A stretch of 64,000 bases of DNA from Vicugna pacos (GCF_048564905.1 NC_133014.1:868001-932000); one strand, 5' to 3'; positions 1 to 9,340 are shown, numbered from the stretch's first letter. Program-made: numbers and translations. Notes: generated by a model from the letters alone, not told the origin.

Positions 1-3000
1 ATACTCCTGGGCCTGCAAACTTCAGGTCCTGCACAATCCTGGCACTGCCCAATTTGTCCCTGCCCTCTGCTGTGATGGCCCTCACCTGTCCTGCACACTC
101 CTGGGCCTTAACACTACTGGCCCTGCACACTCTTGGGCATGCACACTTCTGGCCCTGCACACTCCTGGGCCTGCCTTCTCCTGGGCCTGCCCGCAACTCG
201 GCCGGCCCTCCCCTGGACCCACATACTCTTGGGCCTGCACACTACTGGGACTGCTCCCACTTGTGCCTGCACACACCTGGGTCTGCTCACTACTCGGTCT
301 GCTCCCTCCTGTGACTGCATACTGCTGGGCAAGCACAGTCTTCGGCATACACACCCCTGGCCCTGCCGTATCCCAGGCCAGCGCCCCCTCGTCCGACACT
401 CTCACAAGCCTGCACACTCCTGGGACTGCACAATACAGGGCCTGTACGCATCTATCCCTACACACTCCTAGGCCTGCAAACTCCTGGGTATCCTCCCTCC
501 TGTACCTACACACTCCTGGGCCTGCACAATCCAGGGCCTGCAGACTCCTGGGACTGCACACACCAGGGCCTGCACTCTCCTGGACCTCTGCACAACAGGG
601 CCTGCACGAACATCGGCCTATTAACTCCTGGGCTTGCACACTCTGTACCTACACACTCCTGGGCCTGCACATTCCAGGGCATGCCCTCTCCTGGGCCTGC
701 ACACTCCAAGGACTGCACACACCTGAGCCTGCTCACTCCTGTGACTGCATACTCCTCGGCCTACAAACTCCTGGTCCTGCACACCCCTTGGCCTGCCCCA
801 TTTGGCCCTGCCCTCTCCTGTGATGGCCCTCACCTTTCCTGCACACTCCAGGGCCTGAACACTACTGGCCCTGCACACTCCAGGGCCTGCCTTCACCTGG
901 GCCCACACAATCCCTCATCTGCACACCCCTGGCCTGCACTCTTCTGGGCCTTCCCTCTCCTGGGCCTGCCCCCAATTCGGCCAGCCCTCTCCTGGACCTG
1001 TACATTCTTGGGCCTTCACACTCCTTATTCGGCTCCCTCCTGTGCCTGCACACTCCTGGGCATGCACAATCCTGGGCCTGCACACTCCTGGATCTGTACA
1101 CTCCTGGGCCTTCCCTGGCATGGGCCTTCTCTGGCCTGGGCTTGCACACTACTGGGCCCACACACTCATGGATTGCACAGTCATGGGCTTGCACACTCCA
1201 GGACATGCACAACCTTGAGCCTGAACACACCTGGGCCTGTGTACTCCTGATTTTGCACACTCCTGGGCCTGAACACTGCTGGGCCTGCACAGCCCTAGGC
1301 CTGTACAAACCTGGGCCTGCACACTCCTGTCTCTGCACACTCCGGAGTCTGCACACGCCTGGGCCTGCACACTCCTGGGCCTGTGCACTCATGGGCCTGC
1401 ACCCTCCTTGGCCTGCACAATGCTTTGTCTGCACACTCCTGGGCCTGCAAACTTCAGGACCTGAACACTCCTGGGACAGCAGACACCTGGGCCTTCACAC
1501 TCCTGGACCTGCGCACACTTGGGCCTGCATGAACCTGGGCTTGTACACTCCTGGGTCTGCTCCCATGTATGCCTGCACACTCCTAGCCCTGTTCCCACCT
1601 GTGCCGGCACACTCCTGGGCCTGCACACACCTGTCTCTGCACACTCCAGTGTCTTCACACTCCTGGGCCTGCACACTCGTGTGCCGTCACACTTCTGGGA
1701 CAAAACACTTGTGCGCCTACACACTCCTGGCCCTGCACACTCCTGAGACTGGACACTCCTGGTCCTGTCCTGGCCTGGGCCTGGACACTAATGGCCATGC
1801 ACACTCCTGTACTTGCGCAAACCTGGGCCTTCACGAACCTAGGACTGTACACTCCTGGGCCTGCAAAGTTCAGTACCTGCTCACTCCTTAACCTGCTCTC
1901 TCCTGTGACTACATACACCTGGGCCTGCAATCTCCTAGTCCTGCACGCTCCTGGGCCTTTACACTACAGGCCCTGCACACTGTTGGGCCTGCACACTTCT
2001 GGCCCTGCACACTCCTGGGCCTGCCCTCTCCTGGGCCCGCACAATCCCTCATGTGCACACCCCTGGGCCTGCACACTCCTGCGCCTTCCCTCTCCTGGGC
2101 CTGCCCCCAATTCGGCCGGCCCTCTCCTGGACCTGCACACTCTTGGGCCTGCACACTACTGGGCCTGCTCCCACTTGTGCTTGCACACACCTGGGACTGC
2201 AGACTCCTCGGCCTGCTTCCTCCTGTGCCTACACACTCCTGGGCCTGCCCTGGCCTGGGCCTGCACACTCCTGGAACTGCACCATCCTGGGCCTGCACAC
2301 TCCTCTGTCTCCACAATCCTGGGACTGCACACTCCTGGGTCTGTATATCCCAGAGCCTGCATACACCTGGGCTGTACACTCCTGTGCCAGTACACTAGTG
2401 TGCCTGCTCCCTCCAGTGTCTGCACATTCCTGGGCCTGCACAGTCCTGGGTATGCACACCCTTTAGCCTGCACACTCCTGGGCCTGTTCCATATTGTGTC
2501 TGCACACTCCTGGGTCTGCACGCTCCTGGACCTGTGCACACCTGGGTCTGCACGAACCTGGGCTTCTACCCTACTGGGCCTGCACACTCTTGTACCTGTT
2601 CACTCCTGTGACTGCATACTCCTCGGCCTACAAACTCCTGGTCCTGCACACTCCTTGGCCTGCCCCATTTGGCCCTGCCCTCTACTGTGACGGCCCTCAC
2701 AGGTCCTACACACTCCTGGGCCTGAACATGACTGGCCCTGCACACTCTTGGGCCTGCACACTTCTGCCCTGCACACTCCTGGGCCTGCCTTCTCCTGGGC
2801 CCACACAATCCCTCGTCTGCACACTCCTAGACCTGCACGCTTCTGGGCCTTCCCTCTCCTGGGCCTGCCCCCAATTCGGCCGGCCCTCTCCTGGACCTGT
2901 TCATTCCTGGGCCTTCACAATACTGGGCCTGCTCACACTTGTGCCTGCACACACCTGGGACTGCACCCTCCTCGGCCTGCTCCCTCCTGTGCCTGCACAG

Positions 3001-4540
3001 TCCTGCGCATGCACACTCCTGGGCCAGCACAATCCTGGATCTGTACACTCCTGGGCCTTCCCTGGCATGGGCCTTCTCTGGCCTGGGCTTGCACACTACT
3101 GGACCCGCACACTCCTTGATTGCACACTCATGGGCCTGCACACTCCAGGACAGGCACAATCTTGAGCCTGAACACACCTGGGCCTGTATACTCCTGATTC
3201 TGCACACTCCTGGGCCTGAACACTGCTGGGACTCACAGCCCTGGGCATGCATACTCCTGGGCCTGCACACTCCAGGGTCTGTACCCTCTTAGGCCTGCCC
3301 TGGCCTGGGCCTGCACCCTCCTTGGCCTGCACACTCCTCTGTCTGCACACTCCTGGGCCTGCACAAGGTTGGGCCTGCACACACCTGGGCCTGTATACTC
3401 CTGGATCTGCACACTCCTGTGACTGATCCCTCCTGTGTCTGCACACTCCTGGGCCTGCACACTGCTGGGCCTGCCCTCTCCTGGGCCCGCACAATCCCTC
3501 GAGTGCACACTCAGGGCCTGCACACTCATGGGCCTGCACACCCCTGGATATGTACACTCCTGGGCCTTCCCTGGCATGGGCCTTCTCTGGCCCTGGCTTG
3601 CACACTACTGGGCCCGCACACTCCTGGATTGCACACTCATGGGCCTGCACACTCCAGGACATGCACAATCTTCAGCCTGAACACACCTGGGCCTGTATAC
3701 TCCTGATTTTGCACACTCCTGGGCCTGAACACTGGTAGGCCTGCACAGCCCTAACCTGTACATTCCTGGGCCTGCACACCCCTGTCTCTGCACACTCCAG
3801 AGTCTGCACACGCCTGGGGGTGCTCACTGCTTGGCCTGCACACTCCTGGGCCTGCACATTCGAGGGCCTGTCCTCTCCAGGGCCTGCACTCTCCTGGGAC
3901 TGCACACACCTGGGCCTGCATGCTCCTGGACCTGCGCACACCTGGGCCTGCACGAACCTGGGCTTCTACACTCCTGGGCCTGCACACTCCTGTACATGCT
4001 CACTCCTGGGACTGTATAATCCTGGGCAAGCACAGTCTTGACCTACACACCCCTGGCCCTGCCCTATCCCGGGCCAGCCCCCACTTCGGCCGACCCTCTC
4101 ATGGACCAGCACACTCCTGGCGCTGCACACTCCAGGGCCTGCTCGCATCTGTCCCTACACACTCCTTCGTCTGCAAACTCCTGGGCCTGCTCCCTCCTGT
4201 ACCTACACACTCCTGGGCCTGCACATTCCAGGGCATGCCCTCTCCTGGGCCTGCACACTCCAAGGACTGCACACACCTGGGCCTGCTCACTCCTGTGACC
4301 GCATATTCCTCGGCCTACAAACTCCTTGTCCTGCACACTCCTTGGCCTGCCCCATTTGGCCCTGCCCTCTCCTGTGATGGCCCTCACCTTTCCTGCACTC
4401 TCCGGGGCCTGAACACTACTGGCCCTGCACACTCCTGGGCCTGCACACTTCTGTCCCTGCACACTCCTAGGCCTGCCCTCTCCTGGGCCCGCACAATGCC
4501 TCGTCTGCACAGTCCTGGGCCTGCACACTCCTTGGCCTGC
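1..4540. repeat. 16-bp minisatellite domain, end of a partial unit
   Basis: Tandem, diverged copies of the 16-base core CCTGCACACTCCTGGG fill this stretch up to the first segment A. The window opens inside the domain: position 1 matches 13623, 25250, 33735 and 45358, so the array continues to the left. Superimposed on the core is a coarser repeat. A landmark built on 'actcctcggcctacaaactc' starts at about 751, 2618 and 4305, giving steps of about 1.87 and 1.69 kb. Near 1441 this copy is one 16-base core shorter than the matching places at about 15061, 26690 and 35160. Open frames here are by-products of the stop-free core; no gene is supported. Confidence 0.95.
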
Positions 4541-4696
4541 ACACCAGCCCTCTGTGGGGCCCTTCCTTTGCTGAGTCTGTGCATGAGCTCCCTGTGATGC
4601 CAGCCCGCAGAGGTGACAGGTGCAGTAGGTGTTTGTGGTTCTAGAGACATGATGGCTTTCCTAGGAAGCCGGGTCCAGAATGATCCCCACTGCGCC

Positions 4697-4811
4697 GATG
4701 GGGGATTGGGGAGACCCTGAGAAGCAGGTGGCTTGTCCAGGGTGACAGCACTGCTGGCGGGGGAGCTGGGTCTGAAGCCAGCTGTGTCATCAGAGCTGTG
4801 ACCCTGGCTGC
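4697..4811 (+). mobile_element. MIR-like SINE fragment, copy 1
   Basis: The stretch follows the MIR core layout: a GATG-GGG-ATTGGGGA start, then GGTGGCTTGTCCAGGGTGACA (compare the MIR 'acttgcccaaggtcacac' core), then GGGAGCTGGGTCTGAAGCCAG (compare 'agagctgggatttgaaccca'). It is old and diverged, lies about 270 bases upstream of the RalGDS-like start codon, and was carried along by the array. The assignment is from memory of the MIR consensus. Confidence 0.6.
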
Positions 4812-5081
4812 ATCCAGGCCTCCCCAGGGCTATAGGAGGGGCCGTGTTGGTGTCACTGGGTGGACATGGCATGGGGTGGGAAGTGAGCCATCAGCAGCCC
4901 AGAGAGGCCCTTGGGGAGCTTTGTGTAAGGAGGAAGCTTGGGGAAGGGGACCCCAGGAAGTGACCTCACTTCCCTGGCAACAGAGCCCAACAGAACTTGG
5001 GACCCAGGTCACCAGGCACCCGCTGTGTAGAGAAGGACACTTCTCAACCTACTTGGCTGGTGAACTCAGCTCAGCTCAGAC

Positions 5082-5216
5082 ATGTTTTGTTGCATCCCAA
5101 GATCCCGAGGTCGCGGCCCCCGGAAAGCCCGCAGCAACGGCCTTTGCCAACAGTGCCGACAGTGGGTCGGGTCTCACCCCAGGCGCCTCTGGCCTTTTGG
5201 CCAGAGGGACCGAAAG
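5082..5216 (+). CDS. RalGDS-like exon 1, copy 1
   Basis: Forty-five codons starting MFCCIPRSRGRGPRK and ending LWPFGQRDRK, directly followed by the donor GTAACA. The Cys-rich start and the basic, LWPF-containing end resemble N-termini I recall for mammalian predicted 'RalGDS-like' proteins; this recall is weaker than the match in exon 2. The exon reads the same in all five complete copies. The unspliced frame would run on to 5501, but that extension shows no recognisable features. Confidence 0.5.
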
Positions 5217-6886
5217 GTAACACAGGGAGGCCCAGGGCAGGCCCGCCCAGGCCAGGCCACCACTCAGACCCCACCCGGGTGGCCCCACAGCCCCTTCCTG
5301 ACTGGTGGCGGTGGGGCAGTCATGTTGGGGGGGTCCTGCCTCAAGCAAGAGCAGGCTGAGGAAGGGTCAGAGGCCTGGGGGGCCGATCACGTCACCAACC
5401 TGGGTCCAAGCGGGCTGGCTGGGATGTGGAGAACCGGGGCAGGGCCCTGCTGCCCGAGGTGGCGCCCATGCCCTAGGGTGTGTCTCTTGCCTCCCGGGTG
5501 ACTGAGATGACCAAGGTCCCAGTCTGATCAGGCAGCAGACGGTCGAGTGGGGCAGAAGCAGGAGTGGTCCTGGCCAGGCAGGGCTCTGAGACCTCCGGGC
5601 CGGGCCGGCTGCCGGTCACTGTCATTGCAGAGCCAGACACCGCAGGATCCGGGGAACCAGGACACTCATGCCAGCTCCCCAAGTGAGGGGCTGGTGTGCC
5701 ACACTGTGGAAGGCCAGCACAGGCTCCGGAAGAGTCTGGGTATGAAGGGCTCCCCACTACCACGGCCTCCTGCCCAGACGTCGCCTAGGTCTCTCCCCAG
5801 GATCTTGCCCAGGGCTGAGGGGCAGCTCAGCACCCCCGGCTCTGACCTGGAGCACCGGGCCGACCACCCGGGGATTCAGGTAGAGGGCCAGGAGCCCCCC
5901 GAAGCACAGCCCAAAGGTGAGAAGGGCAGGGCCGGTGCGGGTGTGTAGGTGAGGGAGGGCGGAGGGCTGGGCCACACAGGGAGGCATTCCCAAAGTCTGC
6001 TGTTGGGACCAGAACAAAGACGGGCCTCAGACCACCTGTCTGGAAGAATTCAGTCACAGAACAAGTGCCTGTGGGCACTTGCTCGGTGGGAGCTGTCTGC
6101 AAAGCTCTGGGAAGATTTCTGTCCTTGAAAAGGCACGTGGAAAGGGAGCCACGTGGGTACCTTTTTCCAGGTTGTGCCTGAGCACAACCACTAGACTTAA
6201 AGCTCTCTCCACGTCCAACAGTTACAGGTCCAGAGCAGGCAGGGGCAGGGGAAGACGCCAGAGAACAACAACAGGACCACCAGGGTCCAGCAGGAGACCG
6301 CGAACTCCCTCCAGCTGCTCCTGCTGAACATGAAGATCCTGCTGCTCCAACTGCATATGAAGAGCCTGCCATTCCTGCTGATCTAGCTGCTCCTGAAGAG
6401 CCCGCCGTTCCTGCTGATCTAGCCGCTCCTGAAGAGCCCACGGCTCCTGAAGAGCCTGCCATTCCTGAAGAGCCCGCCGCTCCTGAAGCGCCTGCCGTTC
6501 CTGCTGATCTAGACACTCCTGAAGAGCCCGCCATTCCTGCTGATCTAGCCGCTCCTGAAGAGCCCGCCGTTCCTGCTGATCTAGCCGCTCCTGAAGAGCC
6601 TGCCTCTCCTGAAGAGCCTGCCTCTCCTGCTGATCTAGCCGCTCCTGAAGAGCCCACGGCTCCTGAAGAGCCTGCCATTCCTGAAGAGCCCGCCGCTCCT
6701 GAATCGCCTGCCGTTCCTGCTGCTCTAGCCGATCCTGAAGAGCCTGCAGCTCCTGAAGAGCCTGCCGCTCCTGCTGATCTTGCCACTCCTGAAGAGCCTG
6801 CAGCTCCTGCTGATCTTGCTGCTCCTGAGAAGCCTGCAGTTCCTGCACCTGCACCTGGGCTGCTGGGCATTGGAGAACCATTTTAG
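5082..6886 (+). CDS. RalGDS-like truncated gene, copy 1 (3 exons, 361 aa)
   Basis: Model: exons 5082-5216, 5631-5916 and 6222-6886. RALGDS is the guanine nucleotide exchange factor for RalA/RalB. The middle exon contains TPGSDLEHRA followed by PPEAQPKG, matching my memory of human RALGDS PGSDLERRAH...EAEPEA, which lies after the REM domain and just before a Pro/Glu/Ala-rich linker. Here too it is followed by such an array. Donors aaag|gtaaca and aaag|gtgaga and acceptors cattgcag and ccaacag are canonical, and the phases (0, then 1) join without a break. The start context has G at -3. The CDC25-type GEF domain and Ras-association domain are absent and most of the REM domain is gone, so no exchange activity is expected. 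It could be an expressed short protein or a well-preserved pseudogene. Exon 2 here reads RADH where the other copies read RAHH. Confidence 0.55.
5217..5630 (+). other. intron 1 of the RalGDS-like gene, copy 1
   Basis: GC-rich sequence of 414 bases from GTAACA to a TGTCATTGCAG acceptor. I see no repeat family or conserved element inside it. It is nearly unchanged in the other copies. Confidence 0.45.
5631..5916 (+). CDS. RalGDS-like exon 2, copy 1 (REM-to-linker remnant)
   Basis: A frame of 95 codons plus one base, from SQTPQDPGN to EPPEAQPKG. Its first third (EGLVCHTVEGQHRLRKSLG) faintly recalls the RALGDS stretch before the REM domain. Its last third (QLSTPGSDLEHRA) clearly matches the stretch after it. 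Internal GT at 5740 and AG at 5800 look like relics of separate ancestral exons, but splicing them would leave a 61-base intron and break the phase. The continuous reading stays open, so I take it as one fused exon with former intron between the two parts. Confidence 0.5.
6222..6886 (+). CDS. RalGDS-like exon 3, copy 1: Pro/Glu hexapeptide array
   Basis: After the acceptor the frame reads TGPEQAGAGEDAREQ..., then about 30 hexapeptides of 18 bases each, alternating types such as AAPEEP, AVPADL, TAPEEP and AIPEEP. It ends GLLGIGEPF before TAG (6884-6886). Six bases further on, a second AG (exon start 6228) keeps the same phase, giving 359 residues overall. The exon has no in-frame ATG, so it is read only through splicing from exon 1. 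RALGDS and RGL4 both carry acidic Pro-rich linkers of this kind. The same DNA is open on the opposite strand in two frames, which I regard as shadows. Confidence 0.55.
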
Positions 6887-7080
6887 GCATCATCACCCAC
6901 TAGGGCTGTGCCCCTCTGCACCCTCCTACACCTTGCCAAAATCCCACCATAAATCCCCTCCCCTACCCGAAGTTGACTTCCCTACCCCTGAATTTGCTTT
7001 TGTCTTGTTTTTCTTTAGTTTACTTTATTTGTTTTACATCATTTATGGCATCCTATATTTTTCAATTTTCCACCTCCTGT

Positions 7081-7086
7081 AATAAA
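7081..7086 (+). promoter_or_regulatory. poly(A) signal AATAAA, RalGDS-like copy 1
   Basis: A perfect AATAAA lies 195 bases after the stop codon in an AT-rich 3' region that contrasts with the GC-rich surroundings. It would allow the truncated gene to make a complete transcript inside segment A. It lies just before, or at the edge of, an L1-like fragment, so the signal might derive from the repeat. Confidence 0.5.
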
Positions 7087-7104
7087 ATACAGATTTTCTT
7101 CCCT

Positions 7105-7170
7105 TTTAAATTGTGCATTTCAGGAACATTAAGTGCATTCCCATGCTGTCCGACCATCACTATCATGTAG
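7105..7170 (+). mobile_element. L1 3' UTR fragment, copy 1
   Basis: The stretch 'catttcaggaacattaag' followed by 'tgcattcccatgctgtccga' and 'ccatcac' follows the familiar L1M 3' UTR text (cattaagtacattcacattgttgtgcaaccatcacc). It is diverged and short. The AT-rich 100 bases upstream may belong to the same element. The family call is from memory. Confidence 0.6.
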
Positions 7171-7238
7171 TTTTTTGCTCTTTACGCTATTTATGCCTGT
7201 GAAGGACATCCCACCACAGCCTCAAACCCCTCCTCTGG

Positions 7239-7670
7239 ACACTCCTGGGCATGCACACTCCTGGGCCTGCACACTCCTGGATCTGTACACTCCTGGGCCT
7301 TCCCTGGCATGGGCCTTCTCTGGCCCTGGCTTGCACACTACTGGGCCTGCACACTCCTGGATTGCACACTCATGGGCCTGCACACTCCAGGACATGCACA
7401 ATCTTGAGCCTGAACACACCTGGACCTGTATACTCCTGATGTTGCACACTCCTGGGCCTGAACACTACTGGGCCTGCACAGCCCTAGGCCTGTACAATTC
7501 TGGGCCTGCACACTCCTGTCTCTGCACACTCCGGAGTCTGTACACGCCTGGGCCTGCACACTTCTGGACCTGCACTCTACTTGGCCTGCACACTACTGGG
7601 CCTGCTCCCTCCTTTGCCTGCACACTCCTGGGCATGCACACTCCTGGGCCTGCACACTCCTGGGCCTGCC
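7239..7670. repeat. inner minisatellite between segments A and B, copy 1
   Basis: The 16-base core, here only 432 bases long. All other complete units have 1198 bases at this place. The missing piece is internal, around 7480, with both flanks retained. Confidence 0.9.
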
Positions 7671-7807
7671 CTGTCCCTGGCACCAGCCTCCTTCACCCCA
7701 ACGGTGCCACTCACACGGCTGCGGCGTCTAGCCAGGAGCCCCCAACCGAAACCCCTCCCGAGGGACCCCCTTGCCGGCCCGCAGGGAAGCAGCGGGGCTC
7801 CTCTTAC

Positions 7808-7934
7808 CTGCGAGGCGGAGACGTAGTCCAGCTGCAGTCTGACGTCCAGCTGCCGGGCGTGCAGGGCCAGCTTGCATGAGGGCAGCAGGATGGCCGTGAT
7901 CGGCTGGAAGCTGCCCCCGGAGCCACTACCGCCC
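7808..7934 (-). pseudogene. ADCY1-like exon, copy 1 (isolated)
   Basis: On the minus strand a 127-base exon is bounded by a pyrimidine-rich acceptor (cttcttccccaag) and a consensus donor (cag|gtaaga). Read with one leading base it gives 42 codons with no stop, containing SFQPITAILL, CKLALHARQLDVRLQLDY and ending SASQ. This resembles my recall of adenylyl cyclase 1 where the last transmembrane helix passes into the second catalytic domain (LALHARQVDVKLRLDYLWAAQ). The conserved Trp of LDYLW is Ser here. No further cyclase exons are visible in the window, so it is an isolated duplicated exon pointing opposite to the RalGDS-like gene. Other adenylyl cyclases match less well. Confidence 0.55.
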
Positions 7935-8283
7935 CTTGGGGAAGAAGAGGAGGAAAATCCACGTCAGTGCCAAGAACACAGGACCCGTCCACAGAGGGCC
8001 CCTCAGGTGTGACAACCCCAGAGGCGCCCGCAGCCGACCTGGGCTGAGAGCCACTTTTCTCGCGGAAGCTCAAGGACCTATGCTGAGCCTCCCTCTCCCT
8101 CCCTAAAGAGGGAAAACCCAGAGGTTTTCTAACTTTGCACTCACTGTCCATGTATCAGCCATGTCTAGTTTACCTCTCCAGCAGGGCAGACCCCCTCCCT
8201 GCCTTCCCCACCCTCTGCAGGTGGCTCTCGGGGGCCGGAGGGGCGCCCTTCCTCCCTGAGGCCAGCCCTGCTGGGGCAGCAGG

Positions 8284-8795
8284 TGTAACAGAAAAGACCA
8301 AATCTGACTGCCTATTAGATCTGTTCTTTTTCCTTTAACCCTCTGCTGTTTTCCAGGCTGTCTTACCAGCTCTGCCCCTTTTGTAAAACAATGTTGCCTT
8401 CAGCCTGAAATTGACAGCAGAGCCTGTTCTCAAGGCTCTCAGCCTTCAGGATAAGAGCTCTTTTCCTCTCCTATACACACAACAAGCTGCAGAACAGAAA
8501 GTAACATTTGTTTTGTTAGAGGCTTTACAGGGGCCCCATGAGCTGACCCACAACTGCAAAAACAAAGAATTCCTGCACCAAGGACTTTGCACCAACCACC
8601 CACAACCCCTCTCCTTTCGAGTGTAAAAGGAGCCTGAAGTCTCACTCGGAGAAGGTGGCTCTCCAGGACATTAGCCTGCCATCTTCTCGGTCAGCTGCCT
8701 TTCCAAATAAACTCACTATTCTTTACCCCGACACCGCGTCTCCCGATTTCTTGGCCTGTCGTGCGACTTGCGGAATGAGTGTGGACTTGGAAACA
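8284..8795 (+). mobile_element. solo LTR, gamma-type (ERV1) fossil, copy 1
   Basis: A 512-base element starting TGT and ending ACA, flanked by the 4-base duplication CAGG at 8280-8283 and 8796-8799. Four-base duplications fit ERV1-class retroviruses. It has AATAAA at 8706-8711, followed by the 'tttcttggcctgtcgtgcg' type of 3' end common in ERV1 LTRs. No internal retroviral sequence adjoins it, so it is a solo LTR left by recombination. It is present with the same flanks in every segment B, so it inserted before the array was amplified. Confidence 0.75.
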
Positions 8796-9340
8796 CAGGG
8801 AAGGAAAGCCAAGTCAGGACTCTCACCCTCTGCCTCTGCTCAGAATACCACCAAGGGGTTGCTGGGACAGTGGACGGAAAACTGAGGCTGCAACACGACC
8901 ATGAGCACTGGGCCTGGGTGGGAGAGATGGCGGGTGCTGTCCGAAGCGCACCCGGCCTCCTTCCGAGTCACATCACACCCACGTCCCCAGACCCAGGGAG
9001 GCCTGGAGCCCCACACAGCAGAGCGCCTCCAAACCTGCAGATGCCCAGTGACCGGTCCACTGTGCACCCTCTGGCGCCCTCCTCCCCGCTCCTCCTCCTT
9101 CTGCCCCGCTGGCTCAGCCCTGGTCCCACCACATCCTCACCCAGGGCCAGCACTGCTGCAGGAACACCCTCGGCAGGCCGCCCAGCCTCACGCCCTCAGG
9201 TCCGCACACCTGGTTGGTGCAGCTCTGCCCCTTTCCAGCCCTCACCACCGGCTCTCCAACCGCCTGCTCTCCCGGCCTCCGCCCCCAGTCCTAGAGAGCG
9301 CCTCCTCTGGTCACGGCATCCTGCCCTCTAGGGTCGACAG

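Larger units (their letters stand above)
7671..9340. other. segment B, copy 1
   Basis: Non-minisatellite DNA of 1670 bases inserted between two minisatellite domains. It holds the ADCY1-like exon (minus strand) and the solo LTR. The remainder, 7935-8279 and 8800-9340, is GC-rich and shows no gene or repeat that I recognise. It may be intron sequence accompanying the exon. Open frames across 8768-9533 run from here into minisatellite and have no recognisable features. Confidence 0.75.

Noticed and set aside
5827-6870. 347-codon Ser/Gly/Ala-rich minus-strand frame (longer in copies 2 and 4)
   Set aside because: It is antisense to RalGDS-like exons 2 and 3, whose + strand frame has splice sites and a family match.
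6222-6896. 224-codon Gln/Leu/Glu-rich minus-strand frame looking like a coiled coil
   Set aside because: Antisense shadow of the 18-base hexapeptide array; the coiled-coil look comes from the reversed repeat.
4541-7238. DUX4/D4Z4-type macrosatellite gene
   Set aside because: The frames contain no homeodomain motifs; exon 2 fits RALGDS instead.
7804-8151. 115-codon minus-strand frame across the ADCY1-like exon
   Set aside because: It reads the exon in the wrong frame; the cyclase-like reading has no ATG and is bounded by splice sites.
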